Source: Acanthosepion esculentum (taxonomy: Eukaryota > Mollusca > Cephalopoda > Sepiida > Sepiidae). From it: a DNA stretch of 64,000 nt. The DNA is taken from positions 140,986,005 to 141,050,004 of the forward strand of contig OZ038478.1 of NCBI GenBank assembly GCA_964036315.1, in the 5' to 3' direction. Of this stretch, positions 1 through 11,405 are shown piece by piece. The notes beneath the pieces are model-generated. The model made no database searches, had not been told where the DNA came from, and was given only the letters and a program-made list of their open reading frames with translations. Every line of letters starts with the position of its first letter. Positions within the stretch are counted from its first letter, which is position 1. Made by a program: the position numbers and the translations under genes.

Positions 1-289
1 ATGTTTATCTATGGAAACTGATATCAAATATATCTATCCGTCTCAAAATATGTCCCGTCTCTTATTGATTACGCACACAAAATAAACTACTATATTACAA
101 CTGCCAGTTAATAACATCAGCTTATTTAACAAAAAAAAAAAAACAAAAAAAAAAACGCAATACAAATTAAATTCCAGATGAAAAAAATGCAAGGAAATAG
201 TGTATATTCACAAAAATATATTGATTAGAAAGTTCTCGATTTTAATTTAGAATGAAAGATGAAAGTAGAAATTGATCGAAAGGCTAACG
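1..289. other. Unassigned AT-rich sequence
   Basis: No recognisable gene or element. A-rich runs lie near 129-155. Nothing else can be supported. Confidence 0.6.
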
Positions 290-319
290 CACACACACAC
301 ACAAACACACACAAATATG

Positions 320-390
<71 letters not shown>
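290..390. repeat. Compound (CA)n/(TA)n microsatellite
   Basis: A (CA)n tract with one interruption (290-314) passes into an almost pure (TA)n tract (about 325-390). Confidence 0.95.
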
Positions 391-394
<4 letters not shown>

Positions 395-716
395 GTGTGC
401 CCATGTGAATTTGAACAGCTACTGACTTAATTTAAAAGCTGATCTAAGATTTTTTTTTTAAAAATGCTTCATTAGGAATTTTGGAGTCTTTCCGTGAGTT
501 GAAAGAAACTTTTTTCATCGAATGATTAAAGTCAATGTGTTTATGTCTCAAGTGTTCTTTTCTCATAGATGATATGATTTCTACTGAAAACGATCTCCAA
601 AACAACACCAATAACACTTAAAGAGTTTACATTTCATGAACGTTAATAAATCATTAATAGTAAGTGAAAGTCCTGCAGGCTGAAAAGTTCTTGACCCATT
701 CAAGAAGTGATACCCC

Positions 717-719
<3 letters not shown>
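391..719. other. Unassigned AT-rich sequence
   Basis: No coding signal or known repeat seen between two (TA)n tracts. Confidence 0.5.

Positions 720-779
<60 letters not shown>
720..779. repeat. (TA)n microsatellite
   Basis: About 60 bp of alternating TA with one G interruption. Open frames here encode only alternating Ile-Tyr and are not genes. Confidence 0.95.
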
Positions 780-1080
780 GTTTGTATGTATTTTTCACTT
801 TAATCATCATCTATAGTGAATACTCATATTTGAGTAGACGCCCCGTTTATTTATTTAACAATATATTTATTTCTCTTCGGCTCAGCGTCCGGTTAGAAAA
901 TAAGAAACAGCAATTTGACTTTGCTAACTAGGCGCATCCTCTTTGACTGAATGGTATAGCACAACAGGTTTGATCCCTCAGGGGGAATCGTATTTTCTAT
1001 GAAATGTTTCGGACATTCAAGAGAGTAAATGTTATTAATGCTGTTTAAATATTTGTATGTATGAAAATGACGAATAAACA

Positions 1081-1081
<1 letters not shown>
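780..1081. other. Unassigned sequence
   Basis: A GGTTTGATCCC string near 968-978 resembles a pol III B box with one mismatch. I could not find a matching A box or a tRNA fold, so no SINE or tRNA is called. Confidence 0.3.

Positions 1082-1128
<47 letters not shown>
1082..1128. repeat. (TA)n microsatellite
   Basis: Pure alternating TA tract. Confidence 0.95.
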
Positions 1129-1130
<2 letters not shown>

Positions 1131-2009
1131 TGTGTTCTCAAATATGTACTCACTCTTTAAATGACAATAAATGCACTGTTTATTGACTTGCATACAAGAT
1201 TAATTGTTAAAATTAAGAAATATTATTGTTTATTGACTTATAATAAGGTTTATCGGATTAAATTAAATATTAAATATATTACTTTAATTTCGGTACAAGA
1301 TATGAAACGAGTGTTAGATACACGACAGAACGGCCTTTGCAAGACTAAGTTTCGTGTTGATTCTTACTTTACAGAGAAAAACATCCGACAAATTTAACAA
1401 ATTTGTCTAAGAATTCTCTGTATTAGGTGAATACGCAGGTAGCATCGAAGTTACCAGTGAAATAAGTGGAATCAGCCGTCCGAATTCAAATTCAACCTTA
1501 GCCTGTTACGTTAAATTTCGTACAAATATCCTTTCGAAGACATGAATCCGTCTCTTTTCGTTATCCCCAACTATGGGTTAAACTATTCGGCTTTCTAGCC
1601 TTGAGTCACAACTAGTATCTTAGAAGGAAATACCTGAATTTCAAAGTGAAGAGAAGGCAGCAGGAAACCAATACACCATCTTTTCCAAGGGACATCGAAA
1701 TTTACTGATAATTATAAATTGGAATATGTGACATTATCTTAATATTCTTCTTACTATAAAACATTATATTTCGATAAAGTCTTATTTTAGCTGCAAGGGT
1801 ATCTGATGGATCGTTAAAATATATGCTTTCTCGTTCATAAATGGTTTTATAGATATTTTGTTTATAACAATATTTATAATATTATTTAAACTGTCTGTAT
1901 AACTGTCTCCCTTTCTCTCTCGAACACACAGTTATTCTTTATTTCGTTCGTCTGTGTATTTAACAAGTCAATAATAATATTATTTTATGTCAGATATAAG
2001 TCTTTTCTT
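1129..2009. other. Unassigned AT-rich sequence
   Basis: No supported gene. Short open frames lack coding features. Confidence 0.5.
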
Positions 2010-2274
2010 CATTGTTGGGCGAAGAGCTTCCTAGACTGAAATCAACGACCAGGCGGAGAGTTACCCGGATGGAATTAACGTAAATGTGCCCGAGAAGAGG
2101 GTGAACATTCAGTTTGGAGTACATCAGTTTGAATCTAATCTGGAGAAGGATGAGTTACACTAGTTTAAGCTGCGCTAGGCACGCTGCGATTTTGGCCATC
2201 ATCCAAGATATATGGCGGGAAGAGACCAGGTGTTCAGCAGCGCTATAACACAGTGATGATGATGATGATGATGT
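2010..2274 (+). repeat. Possible 3' end of a non-LTR element with (GAT)n tail
   Basis: A block of higher GC than its flanks ends in a (GAT)n tract at 2,254-2,274. Several RTE-type LINEs, and SINEs mobilised by them, end in short trinucleotide tails like this. The block itself matches no family I can name, so this rests on composition and tail only. Confidence 0.3.
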
Positions 2275-3429
2275 GTCTTTTTGAAAAAGCATCACAACAA
2301 ATTAATAGTAAATGAATTTAGGTCCGGTTGGCTCTTGAGTCAAAATTAAAACATTGAAAGGATTTATAACCGAATCTAAGTATGTAGAGAGTGTAGTATA
2401 TAGGAGGCAGCATATATTTTTCTGGCTGTCATACTCTTCTATAGCACATACAGTTGACTTATGCTAATCCATAACGACACGTCGATGTCTCTCTTTCTAT
2501 TTCCGTGTGCATGTAAAATTATAGAGTTTGTGGGCTCTTGAAATAACTCAAGAGGCTTATGACGATTTTAATGTATGATTTGATTGTATTATACATTTGT
2601 GAAAATGTAAAATATGCAAATATTTCATGAACATTATTTAGTTCCTCCACATAACTGTTTCATGGTATTGTTGAACAAATGGCAAAATTTAGGACGCCCC
2701 TATTATTTTAACTACCTTTACTCCTCGGTGATGCTAATTGTTTTAAAATCCGATTATTAGAATTGTAACAAAACTTATGAAAGTGAATTTATACATTTTC
2801 TTTCTTCTTCAAAATTGGAAGCAAAATAATAAATGCTATTTATTTATAGATTGTTTATTTATATTATTTATTAATTAGATTGTTAAAATAGATGTAAAAA
2901 AATAACTAATTACCAATCGATTCAAAATGTATAAAATGGTAAATAATAAGTATTTGTTTATAGTTGGTTCACATATTTTAATAATTTAGCAAATGTTTAT
3001 AAATTTATTAATAAAAATCGTTTTCATATTTCTTTCTTTATAAATATTGCGTTGCATTAGTTTTAAGTGTAATACTTTTCAGAATATAAAATTATTCTGT
3101 AAAGAAACAATATAATAAATAAACAGCGTTTAATATCTTAGTAGTACATTCAAAAGAACAGAAAATGTATACATTAATAGCGGTGTGAAGGGTATGTAGT
3201 ACCATAAATATTTTTTTAGATTTATTTTAGTCAAAGGAGAATGCAAATAACACGTTAAATTCTGAAATCAGTCGAATATGTTTCCCACGTTGAATAATAC
3301 AAATTATACAAAGAATTAATCTAGCGATAAAGGAATTGAACGTATTCGGGACCATCGAGTCAATGCGAATGATTCTTTCCATAACTGCATTGTATGCACC
3401 ATATAGTTTTGCATTCGAATTATTCCTTT
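2275..3429. other. Unassigned AT-rich sequence
   Basis: Very AT-rich with many short A/T runs. Nothing recognised on either strand. Confidence 0.5.
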
Positions 3430-4448
3430 TCCGAGGCTAAATCTCGGACATCAGACCAACTTGGCCAGTTCCTCAACAGGTCGTCAGACAACCTCACTTC
3501 GAAATTTTCAAACATGTCTCTACAGAATTCGGCAATTCAATTGTTCGTCACGTAACAGAGACGCTAAGACAAGCTCTTCAACATATCCTAATAAGCACGT
3601 GGTGCACTCTTTTTGCAACTGTCAGCAAAGTGTCCAATTCACCCCCAGACAGAATTTCAACTGTAAAAAACAGATTGCGGAGGACAAGTGACAACAAGCC
3701 TCAAGTGTTCAGACAACCCTTTCTACAGTATTTTCTATCGACAGCATTATTCTGAAATGGAAGCAAACTCAAAGTTTCATTGGAATGAACGCACATTAAT
3801 TTTTTCTGGACGACTCGCTGTTCCATGACAATACATTCGATGCGACATCACTGTGAGAATGTGCATGCACGTTATTCATCGCTACTAATATTGCAAATTC
3901 CACATTCTCTCATTACTTGCAACTGGTCATTGCAATCGCACCCTGTTCCATACTGAAACTCAAAAAGCGCGCGCATACAATTAATTCGACACCACGTGGA
4001 CTCAACTCTTTCACGTCATTTCCTTGCTTCCCATGCCTTACAACATTTATTTCGGAAGACTCACTGTTCCGAATATGTATCGATGCATCATTCTTTCAAC
4101 GAAAAGTTTTGCTGGCAAAGATTCGTATAATCACTAAAAAGCAAATCTTTTCTCAAATTCGCCGTGACTGCAACGACCAGCAGCGATCATCAGCTGCAAC
4201 GATCAACCTTTCCCGCATATTATTCGACATTACGACGACGCGTACATCACGATGACGTCATACTCAAATTCACGCGTACATTGTCGACATACACATACTC
4301 ACATTGTGCTACACGCCGCACACATTTCAGATTACATTTCTAACCACAGTTGTCACACTCGTTACTTATCGCATGCACGCTCCATATTTCGTTACACACG
4401 TGACATATTAATGCCCATTCGGCATGCCCATTAATCTGAGGGGAGATA
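3430..4448 (+). other. CpG-containing unassigned block upstream of an LTR-like unit
   Basis: Composition is less AT-rich than the flanks, with CpG dinucleotides and several short open frames (for example 3,461-3,691 and 3,917-4,255), none showing a protein motif. It ends in a purine-rich tract at about 4,437-4,448, just before a TGTGG start. It may be the 3' internal part of the same LTR element, in which case the tract would be its polypurine tract. No gag, RT or integrase motif was found. Confidence 0.35.
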
Positions 4449-4578
4449 TGTGGACTCGTCCATGTCAACCAGTTTACCCTCTGCTAGGAAATGCACCCTT
4501 CCTGTTACGATATTACCAACATCGTACTTACAGATAATCAACAGGCATTCATTGGTTAATCACCGTCAATCTAGCTTG

Positions 4579-4604
4579 CTGATTGGTCAGTATCGACCAA
4601 TCAG
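4579..4604. promoter_or_regulatory. Palindromic double CCAAT (NF-Y-like) element
   Basis: A perfect 10-bp inverted repeat, CTGATTGGTC and GACCAATCAG, is separated by 6 bp and presents a CCAAT box on each strand. It lies about 60-85 bp upstream of the TATA box, the usual NF-Y position in TATA promoters. That it binds NF-Y is inference from the family consensus. Confidence 0.6.
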
Positions 4605-4660
4605 ATCGCTCCCACGCGCACGATCATATTACGCGCCATTCTTCCCGGAGCCTACGAGAT

Positions 4661-4673
4661 GGTATAAAAACCC
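4661..4673 (+). promoter_or_regulatory. TATA box (GGTATAAAAACCC)
   Basis: A near-consensus TATAAAA at 4,663-4,669 lies in a locally GC-rich context, downstream of the double CCAAT element. Transcription would be expected to start near 4,693-4,700, just before the 92-bp repeats. Confidence 0.65.
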
Positions 4674-4732
4674 AAGAACACGTGTCACGCCGAACAGTCC
4701 CGAGCAGACCGGAGCAGTCCCGACAACGACAA

Positions 4733-5277
4733 ACAATTTCGACCGCTCACACATTGCCAAAATGTAACGCTCAAGGAACTCCCGTCTTGACTAACGCAGT
4801 CAGACGTTAAAGAATTTTCGTTGACAATTTCGACCGCTTACAGCATTGCCAAAATACAACTCTCAGAAAATTCCCGTCTTGACTAACGCAGTCAGACGTT
4901 AAAGAACTTTCGTTGACAATTTCGACCACTTACAACATTGCCAAAATGTAACTCTCAGAGAACTCCCGTCTTGACTAACGCAGTCAGACGTTAAAGAACT
5001 TTCGTTGACAATTTCGACCACTTACAACATTGCCAAAATGTAACTCTCAGAGAACTCCCGTCTTGACTAACGCAGTCAGACGTTAAAGAACTTTCGTTGA
5101 CAATTTCGACCACTTACAACATTGCCAAAATGTAACTCTCAGAGAACTCCCGTCTTGACTAACGCAGTCAGACGTTAAAGAACTTTCGTTGACAATTTCG
5201 ACCACTTACAACATTGCCAAAATGTAACTCTCAGAGAACTCCCGTCTTGACTGACGCAGTCAGACGTTAAAGAACTT
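4733..5277 (+). repeat. Six-copy 92-bp tandem repeat
   Basis: The string TTCGTTGACAATTTCGAC recurs at 4,817, 4,909, 5,001, 5,093 and 5,185, an exact 92-bp period. A slightly shorter first copy begins at about 4,733 and the last is cut off near 5,277. Later copies are nearly identical, suggesting recent expansion. Each unit contains GTCTTGACT-AACGC-AGTCAGAC, an inverted repeat with one bulge that could fold as a short RNA hairpin. The array lies just downstream of the predicted start site, so it would be in the leader of any transcript. Confidence 0.9.
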
Positions 5278-5705
5278 TACGGCATTTCACGCAAGTACAA
5301 TCTCTGAACTCTACATGCAACATAAACAATTTCTATTATGCAACATACTCAATCTCTAAACTGCATTTAATTATAACTTTTTCGTTATGAGTCTGGATAT
5401 GAGTTTAGATACAAATAATTACCTTAATCTAAAGGAAGCAACTCAGTGCCACTTTTTCAGTTCGCATGCATGTAATTTCAATACCTAATAAATTCAGTTG
5501 TTATGTTTTTAATATTATGTTCTTTTTTGTATTTCACCATATGCTAATAATTTCCACACCTTTCCTAACAAAATAAATAATTGTGGGGAACAGCCCTTTC
5601 AACACGCAACTTACATCAGCCTTCTCAACGCACGCCAACAGCATACAGGGCCCGTTCCCCTACAGTATAATAACATTCGACGCAAAGTGTATACGGAGTC
5701 GTATA

Positions 5706-5720
5706 TTCTTCTTCTTCTTC

Positions 5721-5770
<50 letters not shown>
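5706..5770. repeat. (TTC)n/(ATT)n microsatellite
   Basis: Short (TTC)n at 5,706-5,720 passes into (ATT)n to 5,770. Confidence 0.9.
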
Positions 5771-5771
<1 letters not shown>

Positions 5772-6220
5772 TATAGCTCCTTTACCTTCACGACGTCATC
5801 GGTAATGGCTATACACAATTTCCCATCTTTTGTATCTCTTAATAAATTAAGTAGTTTTGTTCTCTCAACTAAGATTTGTTGTTTCATCCATTTAGACATG
5901 CTCGCTTGATAGGTCATGCGTTCTTTTCTTCTGTCCCTCTTGCCTTCAACCCGCCCTGTGAGTATCAAATTTTCCAAACACTCTCTCTTCATTATGTTTC
6001 CTAGTAATTTCAACTGACTCTTCATGATGCTAAGTATTAGTGTTGTTTGTGTTTCGATTTTCTCTAAAACTTCGTCGTTGCTCACATCGTCGTTGAACAA
6101 ACTTCACGTTGCTATGGTATTCTCAGTATCCTTCTGTAGAAGCACATTTCTGTTAGTGCTCAAATCTCTTCTTCATCTGTGAGGAGATTGTTCAGCATTC
6201 TCCACCATACCGTAATTATG
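5771..6220 (-). pseudogene. RTE-type LINE reverse transcriptase, C-terminal fragment
   Basis: The minus-strand frame at 5,771-6,100 is open for 109 residues. It reads like the tail of RTE-type endonuclease/reverse transcriptase proteins: NDEVLEKIETQ, then a LKLLGNIMK stretch, ENLILTGRVEGKRDRRK, and a Trp-containing end. Upstream, after a frame break near 6,101-6,130, a second frame gives EMCFYRRILRIP, matching the preceding segment of the same family. The catalytic RT core is absent, so it is a 5'-truncated, dead copy. A related fragment lies at 26,080-26,590 on the same strand. The family call is from memory of the conserved tail, not a search. Confidence 0.7.
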
Positions 6221-7458
6221 TTTTATCTAACAGTTCAGTACTCTGTTCTTTGTTTCTAACAAATGCAAACAAAGTCTTAAAACAACGGAATATTTCGTTA
6301 GAAACAAATAAAAGCTTGTTGAAACGCTATGTTATTTCTATACTCCTGTGTAGCAGTAAATGCTGGACAATTTCCTGACTGGGAGGACGTTGTGGAGAGC
6401 CCTGATCGCACATGAATTGATCGGACACAGCACATGAATGATTATTATACATTGACACAGTTATAGGAAAACGAGCATAAATTCCATTCGCGGACAACTG
6501 TTGCTCCCAGTTGTGATTCAGTGACACCGTATTTGCTCAATAAATACCTAGATTCAAATAGATTTCGTCCTATGCAACAACAATTCGATATATCGTTGAG
6601 CAAACCATTTCCATTATGGTCTTGACTAGATGACTCACTGTTGTACTTTGATTCAGACTAAACTAGTAGAATTTAGTATATAAGTTCACACTTTGGTCTC
6701 AGTCTCCTTTTGTTCCTACCAAGTTCCGTATTGTGATCGACTGATTTAATCATTGTTTTAATTAAGATTTATACCTATAATCGAAATACTTTCTTTGACA
6801 AAACTTTCTCCGCGTAAATGTGTGGAATTTCTTCCCGAGGAGTAAAATGCACACTGACAATCTATGGTTGAAGTAAAGCTATCAATAGAAAAATGAATGA
6901 GATCGGTTATTTTAAGTTAGGTTAAAATGCTAATTTATATCTGAACATACCTGTATCATTATCATTTTCGACTTAAAATGTTAACAGGCATTTGCTGTGT
7001 GTCTCCTTATCTGTATATATAAGTTTGACACTGTCGATAAAATCATTATCTGGGGATGTTTCTTTTATAAGCAAAAAAAGTCACTTTAAAGCGTTTTCCA
7101 TTTTGTCTATCGATTACCTATAAACTGTCAACCGACTTAGATAACAGGGGACGTTCTTGCGATATTGCATACAAGTATTGGGGGATTTACGACGTAGTGG
7201 CGACTTTACTGTAAATTTGTAATCATATATTTTCCCATCTAATTCACCATCTCCCTAAGTAAGACTTTCCCTGTGGAGTGCCACTAGGCTCCGGGAATGG
7301 CAAAACAGAGTCTGCGGAAATGTTAATTTTCTTGTTAAGTTGTATGTCTTAAATTACTCGGTATTTAAGTTGGTTTGAATTTAAATTGAGTATTTTTTTT
7401 ATACGTTTAATCTTTTATTTTTTATAAATATTTAATATGCCACATCTTCAACTGAATT
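6221..7458. other. Unassigned sequence with isolated promoter-like string
   Basis: An inverted repeat (TTGTTTCTAAC and GTTAGAAACAA) lies at about 6,256-6,310, and TATATAAG is at 6,677-6,684. No gene or element could be tied to either. The remainder is AT-rich with nothing recognised. Confidence 0.4.
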
Positions 7459-7459
7459 A

Positions 7460-7513
<54 letters not shown>

Positions 7514-7539
7514 CACACATATATATATATAATATATAT

Positions 7540-7625
<86 letters not shown>
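7459..7625. repeat. Compound (ATCT)n/(TA)n/(CA)n/(TA)n microsatellite
   Basis: (ATCT)n at 7,459-7,512, (TA)n at about 7,519-7,541, (CA)n at about 7,543-7,605 and (TA)n to 7,625. Confidence 0.95.
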
Positions 7626-7766
7626 GTATTTATATATTAATGAAAGAAGTTATAGTTGTTGCAACTAGAGAAAAGTGAATATATTGAAAAGAAGAGAGAA
7701 ACCGCAAACGTTTTTGGTTGTAAGGTGGATTATTTGAAAAAATATTATACTTTAGTTTCCATAATT

Positions 7767-7915
7767 TGGTACACGCGTTTCTAGTCTCGCGACCTTCATC
7801 AGGCAGTTCCATATATTATTAAAAGAAATTAATTTTTCTTATGTTTTTCGATGTTAAACATTTACGATATTAGATATTCTCTCTTTTATGTGTTAGTGAC
7901 ACAAATGTCTTCCTT
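7767..7915 (-). repeat. Dispersed repeat, copy 1 of 2, with hammerhead-like core
   Basis: This stretch is clearly homologous to 62,253-62,405. Both share the order: ACACGCGTTTC, CTCGCGA, CTTCATCAGGCA, ATATTATTAAAAGAAATTAA, then a TGTTAGTGAC...AAATGTCTT end. Minus-strand reading puts a hammerhead-ribozyme-like core at one end. Penelope-like elements and some SINEs are known to carry such motifs, but no open frame accompanies this copy, so the parent element is unassigned. Confidence 0.6.
7769..7810 (-). ncRNA. Degenerate hammerhead ribozyme-like motif
   Basis: The minus strand reads CTGATGA, then a GGTC-GCGA-GACT stem-loop, then GAAA, then C-GCGT-GTA. These are the core strings of a minimal type I hammerhead, in order. 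The stem II base next to the core is an A-A mismatch, and the stem I arms (..CTGC and CC..) do not pair. This copy is probably inactive. Confidence 0.4.
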
Positions 7916-8849
7916 GAACTGGCAGTGAAAAAGTTCTTCTTCGTAAAGTCTAATAAAACAGTTAAGAGTGGTCCGAGAAAGGGCGAGGAAAGATATCTGT
8001 ATTCTTATCTTTTAATACAAGCACACACACACTTCTTATGTTGTGTAGAGTTCGCGTCTGTGCTCATGCGCAGTCTTGATTTTGCCAATATGTGCATCTA
8101 CATATCAGTACGCGTATGTATACGCGCACTCCGTCTCCATAAATGCATACTATTTTATTAAAAGGAACTATTACACACACATGCATACACAAATACACAT
8201 TCATATATATGCATATATACATACATACACATACAAACACTTCCTATGTTGTGTGGGTTTTTTGCGGGTGCTTGTGAGTAGTCAATTGTTTTTGTCAATA
8301 TGCGTATACATATTTGTGCTTCACAGATACCCGCGTTGGAGTGTGTGCGCATTCATACCAGGGGTTTGACCGCTGTATTTGGCTATTATGTGTGCATGTT
8401 TTTAGGTTTGTTATATTGCTTTTCGGTGCAGGGCAGAATTTTAGACCTAATTTCAGTAAGTTGATTTCGTCCTTTGTAAGTGTACATGTAGATAGGTTTT
8501 TTTTATTTTGAGATTTGTGTCATCTAAACTGGTCTTCTTGTTCGGATTAGCGCTTCTAAAAATAATGATTGTTTCTTTTCACATATTTCTTCTGCACATT
8601 TCGGGTTTTCTAGTCAGTGGGAGGTTTTCTTGGTGAAATTAAGGTTGTTGTTCCTCGACGGCTCTATATAAGTGCGTTTGTTTTTGTTATAAGAAGTGTT
8701 CCAGATGTTTTTGTATTGTTGCTTCGGTATGGATTGTATGTAAAAGAAATTCCGGGAATTTTGATTTTAGTCCTTGATATATATAAAATTAAGTAATTCA
8801 TTTAGTCTGAAAGAAACCTCAACAAGATGCAGAAAGCTGAATCCTTAGC
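7916..8849. other. Unassigned region with an imperfect direct duplication
   Basis: About 8,030-8,110 and 8,246-8,310 are diverged copies of one stretch: both begin CACTTC(T/C)TATGTTGTGT and run to ATATG(T/C)G followed by an ACATAT string. (CA)n-like and (CATA)n-like sequence lies between them. It abuts the 3' side of the minus-strand LINE remnant that follows, so it may be its decayed 3' part. Confidence 0.35.
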
Positions 8850-10730
8850 AATGAATCGTATTCATAAGTTCCACTTGAGGTCGGGTGTGAATTTGAGGGC
8901 TAGCAGTCTTTCAAAAAACAGTGTTTCCCCGAGAAGACCTCCGTCAAACTTGATTGGTGGTAGTTCAAGGTCAGATTGGCGATGATAGAATAAAACTAAC
9001 TTCAATATGACCATCTAGTGTTTAACATACTGGGTATATTGAGCGAGATCGGAAGCGAGATTAGTGGCCAACATATGACCATCGAAAGGTTTGGCGGTGC
9101 GCTAGCATAGAATCATATCATCGGCATAGATGTTTACAAAGTGCTGAGTATATTCTTAGGCAGATCATTTATGTAGATCAAAATGGGGTGGACCGTTAGA
9201 GCTACGGAGAACTGACCATTGATGATTACCTTCATGGACCTCTTGTTAGGAAGGATTTTATAATGAGAAGACACTTCCAGTGATTAAATAACCGGAGAGA
9301 TTGTGTCGTAATCCTTTGCCTCACATCTTGTTGAAGGCCTTTCAAATATCTAGAGCTATGGTCCTGGAGGTGTGTTTGTTGTAAAGAACCTTACTGATTC
9401 TGTGAGTGATGTCGTTAGGACATTGGCAGTTAATCGGGCTGACGGAAGCCCACATGCTCGTCGATGAGGTTTTTGTTTTTTTCAAGGAATTCGACCACCT
9501 TCTTATTGATTATAATTTCAAAAACCGTCCTGATGATACTGAAATGACTAGCGGGTCTATACTGGGAGGTTGGAGATCGCACGCCCACGTTCTTGAAAAT
9601 TGGGCGTACGCTTGACACTTTCCACAAATGTGGCAAGAATTTCTCTTTCAAGCAGCGATTGAATAATTATGCTAAGATTGAAGATAAATCCGGGTTGATG
9701 TTCTTAAATACATCCACAGGTATTTTGTATGGACTAGAGGCTTTCTTAACATCAATGACTTTGATAGGTCTCGTGACTTCTTGTACTGTGCTGGTAATAT
9801 TATATTGTGCTCAGTGAGACGTGTGAATTTGGAGAGGAGATGGTCATTGTCATCTAACGATGAGATAGAAACAAAAATGGAAGCGAACAGGTTCGCCTTA
9901 GCTGTCGAGGAAGATATGACCTCGGGGCCATTTCTAATTGTGGGAACAGCTGTTTACCTTTGTTCATGATTTGGTTGGTGATCTTCCAGAATTCACGGGA
10001 TCCAATTCATTTCTTTTCAACCATGGTCTGGACTGCTTGGGCGTAGCTACATTCGGGATTTTTCTAGAACCTTTTTGTAGCAATTGTGGGCAGTTCTGAA
10101 TGCAGCAAAGACTGACCTATTTCGCTCTTTGCGGTAGAGATTGAAGTAGTTTTTCGGTGAGTTATGATTGAAGAGCATTCGGCGGTTAACCAGAGTTGAC
10201 TGGTTTTTGCTGGAATTCATTTCTGAGTATAAAACTATCCATTCCTGGAAGGATCCAATCAGCACTTTTAGAGGCAGTTTTAGAGGCAGAATGCTTGAAG
10301 AAGTTGGGAGGGGAGCTTCCATCATATAGAACAGAAAACCTTGCCAATCCGCCTTCACATAGCAAAAAACAATTCTATGGAAAGGCACATCAAGGTATGC
10401 CATTGATTTGGCATCAATCTGGACACTGAGTAAGGAATCGTCTGATGTGTCAAGTGGAGGTAAAAAAAAATTGATACGCATTTATATGGGCAGGGGGTTA
10501 GGAAGAAGTTGAGGAGTTTCACCTGATGCCCCGTCGTGTCCAGGTAAGATAGGCTCTCCAATGATTTGGGTTAGATCATAGACAATGAAGAAGTCTCTGC
10601 AATATCTGCCTTCAACATCGGTTTTGTAGGAGTGTACTAGTCATTCTTTATGGTGGATTTTGAAGTCACCGCAGATATGAAAGCTGGTCGAGTGGAACTG
10701 AGTGAATTTTCTAAATCTATTTGTTTTATT
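8850..10730 (-). pseudogene. Decayed APE-type LINE (endonuclease plus RT), minus strand
   Basis: Minus-strand fragments occur in the expected order. An ICGDFKIHHKE string (about 10,660-10,700) matches the GDFNxH motif of apurinic-type endonucleases. The linker at 10,047-10,481 contains FCYVKADWQGF and NYFNLYRKERN. RT motifs at 9,430-9,651 include FKNVGVRSPTSQYRPAS and DEHVGFRQ. Then come IALDI (about 9,350), a PILIYINDLP string (about 9,170) and YADDMIL (about 9,105-9,130), the catalytic pair. The GVPQG segment before INDLP is missing and there are many stops and frameshifts. It is of Jockey/CR1 general type; I cannot place the clade without an alignment. Confidence 0.7.
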
Positions 10731-11205
10731 TATCTGTATTTAAAATCCATTCAGTTATGTTTGATATTGTTATTATTATTGTAATTTCTATTTATTATTT
10801 GTAATGAGGACGCTTTTATTATACTAATTGGGAATCGGGTGATTTGCCCTGCCTAAAATAACGGGCCATATCGGTAAATTTCCTTTATAACCCGATGTAC
10901 AAAGTTCCAAACTTTAAGGGAAAAATTCTTGGCTTGCTCAGTCTGTTTAGCCTTACTACTACCCAGTCATTACTTCCGTTTTCTCGTTCTTTTCTATACA
11001 CTCTCTCTATCTCAACTCCATCCATCACTTCTCTCATTTGCCCCCTTCTTTCATATATTCCCTCTTCCTTTCCCTTCCTCCTGTCAATCTAATATATCAG
11101 TCCAGTGTATTGTTTCCATTTAATAAAAAAATTCGGTCTGAAGAGCTGAATATTTCTGTAATCACGAAATAAATTATGATCGAAATGAATATTTAAGATT
11201 TTCTT
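10731..11205. other. Unassigned sequence
   Basis: Pyrimidine-rich around 10,935-11,090. The short open frames here lack motifs. Confidence 0.5.
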
Positions 11206-11227
11206 TATTATTATTATTATTATTATT
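11206..11227. repeat. Short (ATT)n microsatellite
   Basis: About seven ATT units upstream of the Gypsy provirus. Confidence 0.8.
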
Positions 11228-11310
11228 TGCAGACAGCATTGAGCTTTCCCTCCTTTGAATTATCCCAATCAGTCGCAAACTGGATATATAAATATAAATA
11301 TATATATGTA

Positions 11311-11405
11311 TGTTGTGGTAGGATCCACCTAATTTGTATAGTGGAGTACCGACTATATAAATATGGTTGGTACCCGGGAGACATGAGAGGCGAATCAAGA
11401 GATTC
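11311..11405 (+). repeat. Gypsy copy 1, 5' LTR, left part
   Basis: Matches the first 95 bp of the intact 3' LTR (22,936-23,030) almost exactly. It contains ACTATATAAATATGG, a TATA-like element at about 11,352-11,366. It is broken after the 20-bp string AGAGGCGAATCAAGAGATTC (11,386-11,405), which is repeated at 17,600 and 17,874. Confidence 0.95.

Larger units (their letters stand above)
4449..5664 (+). mobile_element. LTR-like unit with pol II promoter and 92-bp repeats
   Basis: Read as an LTR for these reasons. It starts TGTGGACTC directly after a purine tract. It carries a palindromic double CCAAT element and a TATA box, then six 92-bp tandem repeats, then AATAAA-type signals (about 5,485 and 5,571), and ends in CA at 5,664. 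The last 83 bp (5,582-5,664) form an imperfect inverted repeat beginning TGTGGGGAAC and ending GTTCCCCTACA. No second LTR lies in the window, so it is either solo or the 3' LTR of a truncated element. The ends are inferred, and there is no target-site duplication to confirm them. Confidence 0.45.

Noticed and set aside
940..1000. tRNA-like B box (GGTTTGATCCC)
   Set aside because: No cloverleaf or matching A box could be built around it.
3461..4810. Several short plus-strand ORFs of 60-112 codons
   Set aside because: No protein motif; they overlap the LTR-like promoter region and are likely chance in CpG-richer DNA.
6250..6320. Inverted repeat TTGTTTCTAAC / GTTAGAAACAA as a MITE
   Set aside because: Arms are short, there is no target duplication and no second copy was seen.
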